From an uncultured Senegalimassilia sp. (GTDB taxonomy: Bacteria > Actinomycetota > Coriobacteriia > Coriobacteriales > Eggerthellaceae), in NCBI RefSeq assembly GCF_934630535.1, contig NZ_CAKTVU010000015.1, forward strand, positions 1 to 46,910: DNA of 46,910 bases, written 5' to 3'. Shown here in pieces: positions 25,598 to 34,810 of this stretch. Under the pieces are notes generated by a model, which ran no database searches, had not been told where the DNA came from, and worked only from the letters and a program-made list of their open reading frames with translations. Made by a program: the position numbers and the translations under genes. Position 1 is the stretch's first letter. Each line of letters begins with the position of its first letter.

Positions 25598-26511
25598 CGG
25601 GCTTGGTAGCCGCAGAGGGTTTCCGCGTAGCAGCCGGCTTCGCGGAGCGCCGCTTCGAGCGTGCGCCTGGCCAGGCTGTAGTCGTTGTTGTTCTGTGACA
25701 CGTGCATGGCCACCACCGTTTGCGGCAGGCGCAGGCCCGCGGTGCGCGATTCGGCAACCAGCGTGCCGAGTTCGGCGGCTGCCTGGTCGTTGGAAAGGTG
25801 CCCGCTGTTCGACGCGATGCGCTGCTTGATGACGTACGGGTAGGGCCCGGCAGCCAGCATCTTCGGGTCGTGGTTGCTCTCGAGCGCCAGGATGCGCACG
25901 TCGCGCAGCGCCGCATGTGCCTGCGCCGTGATGATGCCGGAGTCCGTCAGGTAGCCGATTGCATCGCCGTCGGCGGCGTCCTCGATGCGGAAGCCGAACG
26001 ATGCGGCGGCATCATGGCTGGTGGCGAAGGGGATGATGCGCATGCCCGCGGCCTCGACGGCGCCGGGGCCCGCAGCGCGCGCCGTCAAACCCTGCCCGGC
26101 GGGGGCAACCGCCGCATGCGGGGTGGCGTCCTCGAGGGTGGCGTTCGCGATACCTTGGCTGCCCGCCTGGGCGCAAGCCGCCGTCAGCTCGCGGACGTCG
26201 AACGCCTCGGCCACCTTCGCCAGCGCGCTGCTGTTCGCCGTGCATGCGCCCGCCGCGAACACCGGCGGCACGTTGCCTATCTTCGCCAGCCCGCGCAGCA
26301 CCACGCCGAGGCCATTCACGTGGTCGCCGTGCTCGTGCGTCACGAACATGGCCTGGATGCGGCCGGGGTCGAAGCCGGCCTCGTCGCAGCGGTTGAGGAA
26401 GTCGCGCTTGCAGATGCCGCAGTCGATCAGCACCCCGGCGCCGGTGGCGGTGTTCTCGATCACCGCGGCGTTTCCCGAGCTTCCGCTGGCCAATACGTGC
26501 AATGCGAGCAT
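25579..26511 (-). CDS. Metallo-beta-lactamase-fold hydrolase (YycJ/WalJ-like)
   Basis: A 310-residue protein on the minus strand. The ATG at 26511 has GGAGG six bases upstream and opens with M-L-A-L-H-V-L-A-S-G-S-S-G-N, the normal N-terminus of this group; a start further upstream (26538) would add nine non-family residues. The metal site is seen in T-H-E-H-G-D-H-V-N-G-L (near residue 60), with later ligands in A-T-S-H-D-A, L-T-D-S-G, L-E-S-N-H-D and S-G-H-L-S-N. YycJ-like members are cytoplasmic two-metal phosphodiesterases or exonucleases linked to DNA repair or cell-wall control in some bacteria. The central part (about residues 90-150) is longer and Ala-rich compared with typical members. 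It stands alone between repeat clusters. Confidence 0.82.
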   Translation of the reverse strand: MLALHVLASGSSGNAAVIENTATGAGVLIDCGICKRDFLNRCDEAGFDPGRIQAMFVTHEHGDHVNGLGVVLRGLAKIGNVPPVFAAGACTANSSALAKVAEAFDVRELTAACAQAGSQGIANATLEDATPHAAVAPAGQGLTARAAGPGAVEAAGMRIIPFATSHDAAASFGFRIEDAADGDAIGYLTDSGIITAQAHAALRDVRILALESNHDPKMLAAGPYPYVIKQRIASNSGHLSNDQAAAELGTLVAESRTAGLRLPQTVVAMHVSQNNNDYSLARRTLEAALREAGCYAETLCGYQARLTTAR

Positions 26512-26664
26512 TCCGATCCTCCGTGATCCGCTATCCAATCAAAACGTTCCCCATACTAGCAGCATCTTACGGCGCATGTGGTCTGCGCTCGCAAAGGGCA
26601 GGCAATCCCCTTGCGCGCCGCGTGTGGGAATGCGGGACACGCGGGAGGGAAGGCCGGCTCTGCG

Positions 26665-26746
26665 TGAACAGGGGACGGAGGTGCGTTCAGGATCGATCCT
26701 CGCGCTTTCGGCAACGTATCGTGAACACACCTCCGTCCCCTGTTCA
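26665..26746. repeat. 82-bp inverted-repeat element, copy 1
   Basis: Arms of 25 bases (26665-26689 and 26722-26746), with one mismatch, start TGAACAGGGGACGGAGGTG. The 32-base centre matches the reverse complement of the centre of copy 2 (27988-28019) at 25 positions. Both copies are exactly 82 bp, so they are the same element in opposite orientations. No transposase is nearby; this is MITE- or REPIN-like. Confidence 0.85.
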
Positions 26747-27039
26747 TGTGGCGGCTGCTTGGGAAGGCGCCGGCCGTGCTCCCGTGTGCGGGGTCCGAAT
26801 GCCGCGCTGGCCCTGCCGGGTTCGGGAGGTGTTACGCGCCGATGGCGCGCTGCGCCGCCGCAATGCGAGCTTTCGCTTGCTTTTCGTCAAAAGCCAAGCG
26901 GGCGAAACGAAGGCTTCCCATCAGCGCGAACCGTGTCGGAAAGATGGTGCGCGTTTGTCGTTGCGCGCCTTCTGCCGAAGGCCCGGCGTGCGCGCACTAA
27001 GATACGAAGGGTAACAACGTCGAAGAAAGGGGTCGCCTT
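26747..27039 (+). other. Gene-free stretch before the small unknown protein
   Basis: Together with the 82-bp element this makes a 528-base interval without a supported gene (26512-27039). The frames open here are short and lack ribosome sites or family similarity. The last 45 bases include TAAGAT near 26999 and the ribosome site GAAAGGGG for the gene at 27040, so a promoter probably lies here; I cannot place a convincing -35 box. Confidence 0.4.
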
Positions 27040-27408
27040 ATGGAGAAGGAACTGTTCGATTACGTGGCCGAGCGCGCCGAGGTCCTGGCGACGAACGATG
27101 CGAGCACGCAGGTCACCAAAGACGCTGCCGAGGCGTGGAAGGCCGCCGTTGCGGCGGACGCCGGCGATGAGGCCGTCAAGGCTGCCACCGACAAGCTGCT
27201 CGACGTGCTCGAGGGCCGTCCCACGACCATCGACGGCGTGATCGCGTTCGCCGAGGGCCCCGCCAAGCAGCTCATGGGCGAAGAGGCCGCCGCGGCGATG
27301 CTCGCCGAGCAGCTCAAGCGCAAGGAGGCGGGCGCGAAGTACTGCAACTGCCCGTCGTGCACCGCGGCAAGCGAGCTGCTCGCGAAGTTCGGCCATATCG
27401 AGCTGTAA
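27040..27408 (+). CDS. Small Ala-rich helical protein with a Cys cluster
   Basis: A 122-residue, mostly helical, acidic protein with a good ribosome site (GAAAGGGG). I do not recognise the family. Visible features are an Ala/Glu/Lys-rich N-terminal 60 residues of helix type, a short R-P-T-T-I-D-G-V segment, and near the end K-Y-C102-N-C104-P-S-C107-T, three closely spaced cysteines that could bind a metal or take part in redox. Codon use looks like that of the neighbouring genes. The gene stands alone between the hydrolase and the repeat cluster, and a very strong hairpin follows 33 bases after the stop codon (arms from 27442). Confidence 0.75.
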   Translation: MEKELFDYVAERAEVLATNDASTQVTKDAAEAWKAAVAADAGDEAVKAATDKLLDVLEGRPTTIDGVIAFAEGPAKQLMGEEAAAAMLAEQLKRKEAGAKYCNCPSCTAASELLAKFGHIEL

Positions 27409-27430
27409 GCCGCTGCCTATATCAGGCGAG

Positions 27431-27514
27431 AGGGCGCAGCGGGGAATCCGGGCCGCTCCCCCGTTTCTTGTGCATGAGAAACGGGGGAGCGGCCCGGATT
27501 CCCGGTTGCGCCCT
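27431..27514. repeat. Very long perfect hairpin (27-bp core)
   Basis: The core arms 27442-27468 and 27477-27503 are exact reverse complements around an 8-base loop. Flanking bases (27431-27441 with 27504-27514) extend the pairing with a few mismatches. It lies just after the gene at 27040-27408. It is much longer than a normal terminator and lacks a T-run, so a palindromic repeat is likelier, though it could still stop transcription. Confidence 0.8.
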
Positions 27515-27640
27515 TCTTCTTTCCGCGGGCAGGTTCTCGATCGCACGCCTTCGGTTCTTGTTCACCTCTGCGCTACTCAAAGGCATGCTTTGGGCGGTGC
27601 ATTTCGATTTCTCTTCCGAGGGCGGAGCGGCCGAGGCGCG

Positions 27641-27728
27641 GGATCGAAGGTCGGGTCGCCTGCTCTGGGTGGTCGAGGCGCTTGGGATTGAAAGGCGGGC
27701 CGCCGGCTCTGGGCGATCGGCGGATGAG
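27641..27728. repeat. Two tandem imperfect 44-bp units
   Basis: Bases 27641-27684 and 27685-27728 are imperfect direct repeats, sharing for example GGCTCTGGG/TGCTCTGGG at the same place in the unit. No ORF with support covers them. They lie between two inverted-repeat elements in the 833-base gene-free interval 27409-28241. Confidence 0.5.
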
Positions 27729-27757
27729 ACGGAAGCTTTTCGCCGGATTATGGCCGA

Positions 27758-27904
27758 GAACGCGAGTTTTCCGAATGTTAGACGACGGTTCTGGGTGCTG
27801 GAAGTCGTCGAGACAAACGTATGCAATCGTCTATTACAGAAACGCATGCGTTCATTACAGTCCCAGGAAATGAGCGGTGTCTAACATTCGGAAAACTCGC
27901 GTTC
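27758..27904. repeat. 147-bp element with perfect 26-bp terminal inverted repeats
   Basis: Arms 27758-27783 and 27879-27904 are exact reverse complements. They share the core GCGAGTTTTCCGA with the ends of the 174-bp element at 17324-17497, although the interiors differ. The inside is AT-richer, with no supported gene. Confidence 0.8.
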
Positions 27905-27962
27905 CGAGACATGAAAGCCGGAAAACCTTCTTTCCCGAACCGGCGAGAACGCATTCGCCCGG

Positions 27963-28044
27963 TGAACAGGGGACGGAGGTGTGTTCACGACGCTTTGCCC
28001 AAAACGCGAGGATCGACCGTGAACACACCTCCGTCCCCTGTTCA
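27963..28044. repeat. 82-bp inverted-repeat element, copy 2
   Basis: Arms 27963-27987 and 28020-28044 are perfect 25-bp inverted repeats. The length equals that of copy 1 (26665-26746), and the centre matches copy 1 only when reversed, so the two copies face opposite ways 1.3 kb apart. The rest of the interval up to the suf terminator (28045-28181) shows nothing I can name. Confidence 0.85.
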
Positions 28045-28181
28045 GCCGCCATCGCGCACGCCCGTAGCGCCAGGCATAACCTGGACCGTTATGGTCACCT
28101 GAACCCTTTTCATATCCACCTTCTTATCCCATCTTCTGGGCGTCTCCTCCCCGATGGCTGCCCAGAGGTTCGTATAACAAG

Positions 28182-28214
28182 AAGCCCCTGCCTGCTGTCG
28201 CAGGTCAGAGGCTT
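28182..28214 (-). terminator. Terminator of the suf operon
   Basis: Read on the minus strand, an imperfect stem (AAGCC-type arms 28182-28186 and 28210-28214, inner CCTG/CAGG pairing) is followed by CTTGTTAT. It lies 27 bases after the sufU stop codon and fits an intrinsic terminator with a modest U-tract. Confidence 0.55.
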
Positions 28215-28241
28215 AAAACAACGAATATAGCTGAATATAGC

Positions 28242-28661
28242 TTATTCCCCGATGATCTCGGACAGGGTGCGCCAGCCCAGCTCGGCGCACTTCACGCGTG
28301 CGGGCATGTGGCTGATGCTCTCCAGCTGGGCGGCCTCGTCGAGGTCTTCCTTCTCCTCGTCGGAAAGCGTCTCGCCCTTGACCATCTTCATGAACAGGCC
28401 GCACAGACGGCGCGCCTCCTCGACGGTCTCGCCGGTGACCAGGTCGGCCATCATGTCGGCGGACGCCTGCGAGACGGCGCAGCCGTGGCCGGTGAACGCG
28501 GCCTCCTCGATGACGCCGTTCTCGATGCGCAGCTTCAGCACCATCTCGTCGCCGCAGCTAGGGTTCACGCCCTCGTGCTCGTCGGTGGCGCCCTCCATGT
28601 CGTACTTGTAGTCGGGATGCGCGTTGTGCTCCATGAGCGCGGCGGTGTAGATGTTAGCCAT
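28242..28661 (-). CDS. sufU: SufU Fe-S assembly scaffold/sulfur-transfer protein
   Basis: A 139-residue protein of the SufU/IscU fold. The three conserved cysteines are in N-P-S-C36-G-D, G-H-G-C61-A-V-S-Q-A-S and A-R-V-K-C-A-E-L-G-W; with the aspartate after the first they form the SufU zinc site that accepts persulfide from SufS (family knowledge). The insert between the second and third cysteine (around V-K-G-E-T-L-S-D-E-E-K-E) is typical of SufU and separates it from IscU. The gene overlaps the end of sufS by eight bases and is the last gene of the operon. Confidence 0.93.
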   Translation of the reverse strand: MANIYTAALMEHNAHPDYKYDMEGATDEHEGVNPSCGDEMVLKLRIENGVIEEAAFTGHGCAVSQASADMMADLVTGETVEEARRLCGLFMKMVKGETLSDEEKEDLDEAAQLESISHMPARVKCAELGWRTLSEIIGE

Positions 28662-29988
28662 TGAAGGTCCTCCAAACGTTGCCGAGGCCCGCGATCAAGG
28701 CGTCGACGTCCTTCTTGTCGTTGTAGAACGCCAGGCTGGCGCGGCAGCAGGCAAGGTTCTCCACGCCCAGCCACGTGAGCAGCGGCTGCGCGCAGTGATG
28801 CCCGGCGCGGATGGCCACCTGGTCCATGTCCAGGATGCTGGCCACGTCGTGCGGGTGGATGCCGTCGACGTTGAAGCTGATGACGCCGTGGTGCATGTCG
28901 GGGTCGGGACTGCCGATGATGGTGATGAAGGGCAGCTTCGCCATTTCCTCCATGCAGTAGCGCACGAGCGCCTGCTCGCGCGCGGCGATGACGTCGAGGC
29001 CCACCGACTCCACGTAGGCGATGGCCGCCGCGGTGGCGTAGATGCCGGCGGCGTCCTGCGTGCCGGCCTCGAACTTCTCGGGCACGGGCGCCCAGGTGGC
29101 GTCCTGCTCGGTGACCGAGTCGATCATCTCGCCGCCCGTGAGGAACGGCGGCATGGCGTTGAGCAGCTCGTCGCGGCCCCACAGCACGCCCATGCCGAAC
29201 GGGCCGAACAGCTTGTGCGCGGAGAAGGCGAAGAAGTCGGCGCCGATGGCCTGCACGTCCACGTGGATGTGCGGCGTGGACTGCGCGCCGTCGACCACCA
29301 GGTAGCCGCCCTGTGCGTGCACGCGGCGGCCCAGCTCCTCGACGGGGTTTTTCACGCCAAGGACGTTGGACACGTGCACCACGGACACGATCTTGGTCTT
29401 CGGGCCGATCTTCGCGTCCATCTCCTCGGGCGTGATGACGCCGTTCTCGTCGGGGTAGAGGTAGACGAGCTTCGCCCCGGCCGCGCGGCAGGCCTGCTGC
29501 CACGGGATGAGGTTGGAGTGGTGCTCCATGATGGTGATGCACACCTCGTCGCCGGGTTCAAGCACGGTGGGGGCGAAGGCCTTCGCCACGATGTTGAGCG
29601 ACTCGGAGGCGTTGCGCGTCAGCACGATGTCGTGCGCGTCGGGCGCGCCGATGAACTTCGCCACGCGCTGGCGGGCGATCTCGATGGCCTCGGTGGCCTC
29701 GACCGACAGGCGGTACAGGCCGCGCAGGGCGTTGGCGTTCATCTCCTCGTAGAAGCGGCGCTGCGCGTCAAGGACGGCGGCGGGGCGCTGTGCGGTGGCG
29801 GCGCTGTCCAAAAACACCAGGTCGGGATGGTTGGCAAGCAGCGGGAAGTCGCGCTTGTAGGGGTTCTCGGCGATGTTTGCGGCGCACACGACGTCGCCGG
29901 CCGTGGCCGAGGCCTGGGCGGCATGCGCCGCGTCGGCCACGGCGCATGCCGTGCGATCGAGCTCTGCGTTGTTTGCGGAAGCTGACAT
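28654..29988 (-). CDS. sufS: SufS cysteine desulfurase
   Basis: A 444-residue PLP enzyme that removes sulfur from cysteine for Fe-S cluster assembly. The PLP lysine lies in S-A-H-K-L-F-G-P and the persulfide-carrying cysteine in R-A-G-H-H-C-A-Q-P, the group II (SufS) form. The start of the conserved part is Y-K-R-D-F-P-L-L near residue 48. The first 45 residues are an Ala-rich extension longer than in most SufS proteins. The start codon ATG at 29988 lies four bases after the sufD stop codon. SufU, its usual partner, is encoded next and overlaps it, so translation is coupled. Confidence 0.93.
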   Translation of the reverse strand: MSASANNAELDRTACAVADAAHAAQASATAGDVVCAANIAENPYKRDFPLLANHPDLVFLDSAATAQRPAAVLDAQRRFYEEMNANALRGLYRLSVEATEAIEIARQRVAKFIGAPDAHDIVLTRNASESLNIVAKAFAPTVLEPGDEVCITIMEHHSNLIPWQQACRAAGAKLVYLYPDENGVITPEEMDAKIGPKTKIVSVVHVSNVLGVKNPVEELGRRVHAQGGYLVVDGAQSTPHIHVDVQAIGADFFAFSAHKLFGPFGMGVLWGRDELLNAMPPFLTGGEMIDSVTEQDATWAPVPEKFEAGTQDAAGIYATAAAIAYVESVGLDVIAAREQALVRYCMEEMAKLPFITIIGSPDPDMHHGVISFNVDGIHPHDVASILDMDQVAIRAGHHCAQPLLTWLGVENLACCRASLAFYNDKKDVDALIAGLGNVWRTFNG

Positions 29989-29991
29989 AAG

Positions 29992-31253
29992 CTAGCCTTC
30001 CACCTCCTGATAGGGAATGCCCAGGCGGCCGGCCAGGCGGCCGACGCCCGCGCGAACGGTTTCGTCTTCGATGGTAAGCGCCGTTTCCTCCAGGGTTGCC
30101 GTGGCGAACAGGCCCTCGGCGGCTTCCTGGGAAAGGCCGCGGCACTTCAGGTAGAACAGCTGGTCGGCGGCAACGTGGCCGATGGTGGCGCCATGGTTGC
30201 CGGCCACGTCGTCCTCGTCGCACAGGATGACGGGGATGGTCTTGTTGTCCACGCGCTCGTCCACCAGAAGCACGGTCTCGCGCTCGGTGCCCTCGGCGCC
30301 CTTGCAGCCGCGCACCAGGTCGATGGTGCCGCGCAGGACCTTCTTCGACTCGCCCATGAGCGCGCCGTTGGCGTCGATGTTGCAGCGGGTCTTCTTGCCG
30401 CGATGACGCACGACGTAGTTGAAGTCGCGCACGTCCTGGCCGGCGGCCAGGTAGCGGGTGTCCACGTCCACGCGCGACAGGTCGCCGCGCAGGTCGGTGG
30501 CCAGACCCGTGTAGGACTTGCCGGCGCCCAGCATGCGGTGGCGGACGGTGACGAACGCGCCCTCGTCGCAGATGATGCCCGTGTCGTCGAGCGCCATCCA
30601 CGTTTCGTCGAGCGTATGGACGGACGTGACGTTGACGTGGGCGTTCTCGCCGGCGAACACGCGCAGCACCACGCCCACCACGCCGCTGCCGGCTGCGGGG
30701 GAGTCGAGCGACACGGTCAGGTCGAACGCAGCGCCCGCGGGGGCCACCACGTCGATGGCGGCCACGTTGGCGGCGCCGTCGACGCCGGCGATGCGCACGG
30801 TGGCCTGGCCGCGCTTGCCGGCGGCCGGCGCGAACACGGTTGCGGCGGCCTTGCCGGCGGCCTGGGACAGCCACTCGGTGGCCTGCTCGCCCATGCCGCA
30901 CTCGAACGCCTCGGCCGCGTTGTTCGCCATCTCCTGGCGCACGGCCTTGTGCTCGTAGGTGGAAAGCGCGGGGATGTCCAGGTCGGCGGGGTCCACGTCG
31001 GGGTCGACGGCCTTCAGGATGGCGCGCGTGTCGGCGGGGCCGGCGGCGCGGGCCGCATCGACGCGCTCCTGCAGCGCGGCCACGGCCGCGTCGAATGCGC
31101 CCGCTTCGCCGATGAGCTCGGCGGCGGCCTCCACTTCCGCCTGGGCTGCGAAGGACAGGCCCTCGGGCAGCTCCACGGCGGTCTCGTTCATATCAAGGCG
31201 ATGCCAGGTAGGCGCGGGCATCGCGTTCACGTTGCTCAAAACGTCGGCGCCCA

Positions 31254-31254
<1 letters not shown>
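29992..31254 (-). CDS. sufD: SufD Fe-S assembly protein
   Basis: A 420-residue member of the SufB/SufD family, which forms the SufBC2D scaffold that builds the cluster. The right-handed beta-helix core is followed by the diagnostic C-terminal region V-D-N-K-T-I-P-V-I-L-C, then G-N-H-G-A-T-I-G-H, D-Q-L-F-Y-L and R-G-L-S. The histidine in N-H-G-A-T corresponds to the one in E. coli SufD that acts at the SufB-SufD interface. The start overlaps the sufB stop by one base (31254). The N-terminal 130 residues are less conserved and Ala-rich. Confidence 0.9.
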
Positions 31255-32663
<1,409 letters not shown>

Positions 32664-32672
32664 GGCTGCCCC

Positions 32673-33446
32673 TTATTCGGCGGATGCGGCCGCGGCCTGC
32701 TCGAACTGCTCGAAGCCGTTCTCGTCGATGTCGGCGATCATGGACGCGTCGCCCTCGGCCGTCATGCGGCCCTTGACCAGGACGTGGACGCGGTTGACGT
32801 CCACATGCTCCAGGATGCGGGTGTTGTGCGTGATGATGACGAGCGTGCCGTTGCAGCGCTTGCGATAGACCTCCATGCCGCGCGAGACGACGGACAGCGC
32901 GTCCACGTCCAGGCCGGAGTCGGTCTCGTCGAGGAAGGCCAGCTTCGGCTCGAGCAGCAGCAGCTGCAGCATCTCGAGCTTCTTCTTCTCGCCGCCGGAA
33001 AAGCCCACGCCCAGCTCGCGGTCCAGGTAGGCCGGGTCCATGTTCAGCTCCTCGGCCAGCTCCTTGACGTGCTTGCGGAACTGCTTGCCCTTCATGTCGC
33101 CCACGCCCGGACGGCCTGCGGAGATTGCGCGCAGGAAGCTGCTGACGGGCACGCCGGGGATCTCCACCGGCGCCTGGAAGCTCAGGAAAAGACCCGCGTG
33201 CGAGCGTTTATCGGTGGACAGATCTGTGATATCCTGTCCGTTGAACGTGATTTTGCCGCCGGTCACCGTGTACTCGGGATCGCCCATGACCACGTGGCCC
33301 AGCGTCGATTTGCCGGCGCCGTTCGGGCCCATCAGCACGTGGGTCTCTCCAGCGCCCACGGTCAGGTCGACGTCGTGAAGAATGACCTTCTCATCCACGG
33401 CGGCCGAAAGGCCCGCCACGTTGAGGAGGATGTTCTCGTCTGCCAT
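32673..33446 (-). CDS. sufC: SufC ATPase
   Basis: A 257-residue ABC-type ATPase without a transport role; it drives conformational change in the SufBCD scaffold. Walker A is M-G-P-N-G-A-G-K-S-T-L, the signature is F-S-G-G-E-K-K-K-L-E-M-L, and Walker B is L-A-F-L-D-E-T-D-S-G-L-D, where D-E-T-D-S-G-L-D is the SufC-specific form. The ATG at 33446 follows an A/G-rich site (AAGGGGAAGAAG). It is the first gene of the operon, so the order is sufC-B-D-S-U, and the promoter region upstream is shared with the divergent Rrf2-type regulator. Confidence 0.95.
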   Translation of the reverse strand: MADENILLNVAGLSAAVDEKVILHDVDLTVGAGETHVLMGPNGAGKSTLGHVVMGDPEYTVTGGKITFNGQDITDLSTDKRSHAGLFLSFQAPVEIPGVPVSSFLRAISAGRPGVGDMKGKQFRKHVKELAEELNMDPAYLDRELGVGFSGGEKKKLEMLQLLLLEPKLAFLDETDSGLDVDALSVVSRGMEVYRKRCNGTLVIITHNTRILEHVDVNRVHVLVKGRMTAEGDASMIADIDENGFEQFEQAAAASAE

Positions 33447-33474
33447 CTTCTTCTTCCCCTTCTCATTTCCTATA

Positions 33475-33540
33475 AATAAGGCTATGCTTATTCATATACG
33501 TTTGATAGGATTAAGATAACGTGACACGCGGATTTGTCAA
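33475..33540 (-). promoter_or_regulatory. suf promoter and operator-like dyad
   Basis: On the minus strand TTGACA (plus 33535-33540) and TATCTT (plus 33513-33518), 16 bases apart, form a strong promoter for sufC. Downstream of the expected start, AATAAG-N6-CTTATT (33475-33492) is an 18-base dyad that could bind the Rrf2-type regulator encoded divergently. The remainder of the 435-base interval (33541-33881) is GC-rich and holds no gene I can support. Confidence 0.6.
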
Positions 33541-33881
33541 GCGAAATGCTTGCTGCGAGGGATCAATCCGCGGAATGAGCGCGAACGCGCATGCTTTACG
33601 TCTAGTGTAACCTATATGTTCCAAGGGCGACGCCGGACGATGTGAGCAGCCGACGGATGACCGGGGGTCGTCATGGCGGCGAGCGGGTAGGCGCCGGCAT
33701 GGCGTGCGGTGTTGGGCGCAGCGCGCGTGCGACGAGCGTCGCGCGTGCGTTCGGCGAGCGCGGGGCATGGCCCACGCGAGGTTCGCCTTGCGAGCCCGCG
33801 CGATCGAGGCACCGGTCCGCGTGGTTCGCGGTAAGCGTTTCGGTGGTTTGGCGAAGGTAGTTGGAACGATAAGGGGGAATC

Positions 33882-34316
33882 GTGCTTATCTCATCGAAGG
33901 GACGATATGCGTTGCGCTTGGCGGTGTGCATCGCGCAGGCGGGGCCCGAGGCGAAGGTGTCGCTTCGCGAAGTGTCCGAACACGAGGAGCTGTCCCTGAA
34001 ATATCTCGAGCAGATCGCCCGCCCCATGGTGTCGGCGGGCCTGTTGGCAAGCGTGCGCGGCAAGGGCGGCGGGTACCGCTTGGCGCGCGATCCGCAAGAT
34101 ATCCTGGCGGGCGACGTGCTGCGCGCGGTCGAGGGCACCACGGTGCCGGTGACCTGCGCGGCGCTCGACGGCCCCGAGCCGTGCCATCGCGCCGGCGTGT
34201 GCACCACGGTGCGCTTCTGGGCGGGCCTTGACGAGGTCATCGAGAAGTACGTGGACGGCGTGACCGTCGCCGACCTGGCCGACGCGCCCCAACCCCACAT
34301 CGGGATCGCGGAGTAG
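33882..34316 (+). CDS. Rrf2-family Fe-S regulator (SufR/IscR-like)
   Basis: A 144-residue regulator, divergent from the suf operon. The GTG at 33882 follows AAGGGGGAA. The N-terminal winged helix (I-S-S-K-G-R-Y-A-L-R, then L-S-L-K-Y-L-E-Q-I and V-R-G-K-G-G-G-Y-R-L) is typical of Rrf2 proteins. Three cysteines, C92, C101 and C107, stand where IscR has its [2Fe-2S] ligands (92, 98, 104), though the first gap is eight residues rather than five. Such proteins sense cluster status and repress suf when clusters are sufficient. Control of sufCBDSU is inferred from position and from the dyad in the shared promoter region. Confidence 0.88.
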   Translation: MLISSKGRYALRLAVCIAQAGPEAKVSLREVSEHEELSLKYLEQIARPMVSAGLLASVRGKGGGYRLARDPQDILAGDVLRAVEGTTVPVTCAALDGPEPCHRAGVCTTVRFWAGLDEVIEKYVDGVTVADLADAPQPHIGIAE

Positions 34317-34416
34317 GGGGTAGCTACGTAAGGCGGCACGGCGGTGAACGCGGTGCCTGGCGCGATTTGGCCGGATAGGGCGACTTGTTGGGGCGTGTCC
34401 GTATGGGATTCGGTAA

Positions 34417-34602
34417 CGTAAGGGCGGTGATGCCTCCCGTGCCCCGGGCGTCTCGGGGCTGGCCCCGCGCGAAAGCTTGCCGGTTTCGTTTCGCCAGATG
34501 ACGGGAGGGAAGTCAGCGCCTCTCTTTACGGGATTCCGCGATTGCAAACGGCTTGACGTGAGGCCGGCATCCCCTCGGGGGGTGCCGGCCTCGCTTGGTT
34601 TT
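34417..34602 (+). ncRNA. Candidate structured RNA with its own terminator
   Basis: A long interrupted stem encloses about 60 bases: 34417-34422 pairs with 34524-34530, 34423-34430 with 34513-34520 (one mismatch), and 34433-34440 with 34501-34508. Inside are a 6-bp hairpin (34441-34446/34454-34459) and a second helix (34459-34463/34493-34497). About 30 bases after the stem comes a strong terminator hairpin (34560-34592). No ORF follows for 700 bases, so a stand-alone small RNA is more likely than a riboswitch, but it may also be the 3' leader-like tail of the Rrf2 transcript. I could not match it to a known class. Confidence 0.35.
34560..34602 (+). terminator. Intrinsic terminator with no adjacent coding gene
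   Basis: A 15-bp stem (34560-34574 with 34578-34592, one G-U pair) and a 3-base loop are followed by GCTTGGTTTT. It lies 244 bases after the Rrf2 gene, so it ends either that transcript or the candidate RNA just upstream. Confidence 0.6.
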
Positions 34603-34810
34603 GCGCGGATTCGGCGTGGTGGGGTCACGTGTTCGGCTCCCTATGAGCCGCCCGGTCTTGTTACAGCGCTATGTTTGCGCGTTGATCTGCGGGTGTTCGG
34701 CTTCGCCAAGGTGTCGCCCATGTTCCCTTCGCGTGATTCTTTGATGGGTCGCTCATGGTTCTTCCGGGCGCAAGCAGCCGATCTCTCGATGGCGGCGGCT
34801 CAGCCGCGGC

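Noticed and set aside
16882..28044. CRISPR array among the intergenic repeats
   Set aside because: The repeats are inverted pairs or isolated copies with variable spacing and no regular repeat-spacer pattern, and no cas genes are present.
28651..29985. A 444-residue plus-strand frame opposite sufS
   Set aside because: Val/His/Gly/Asp-rich shadow composition; sufS has intact catalytic motifs on the minus strand.
34421..34510. Fluoride or molybdenum-cofactor riboswitch in the gene-free region
   Set aside because: Short pieces such as GGTGATG and GCCTCCC recall these classes, but the second conserved half of the fluoride motif is missing, the Moco consensus could not be followed, and no downstream gene would be controlled.
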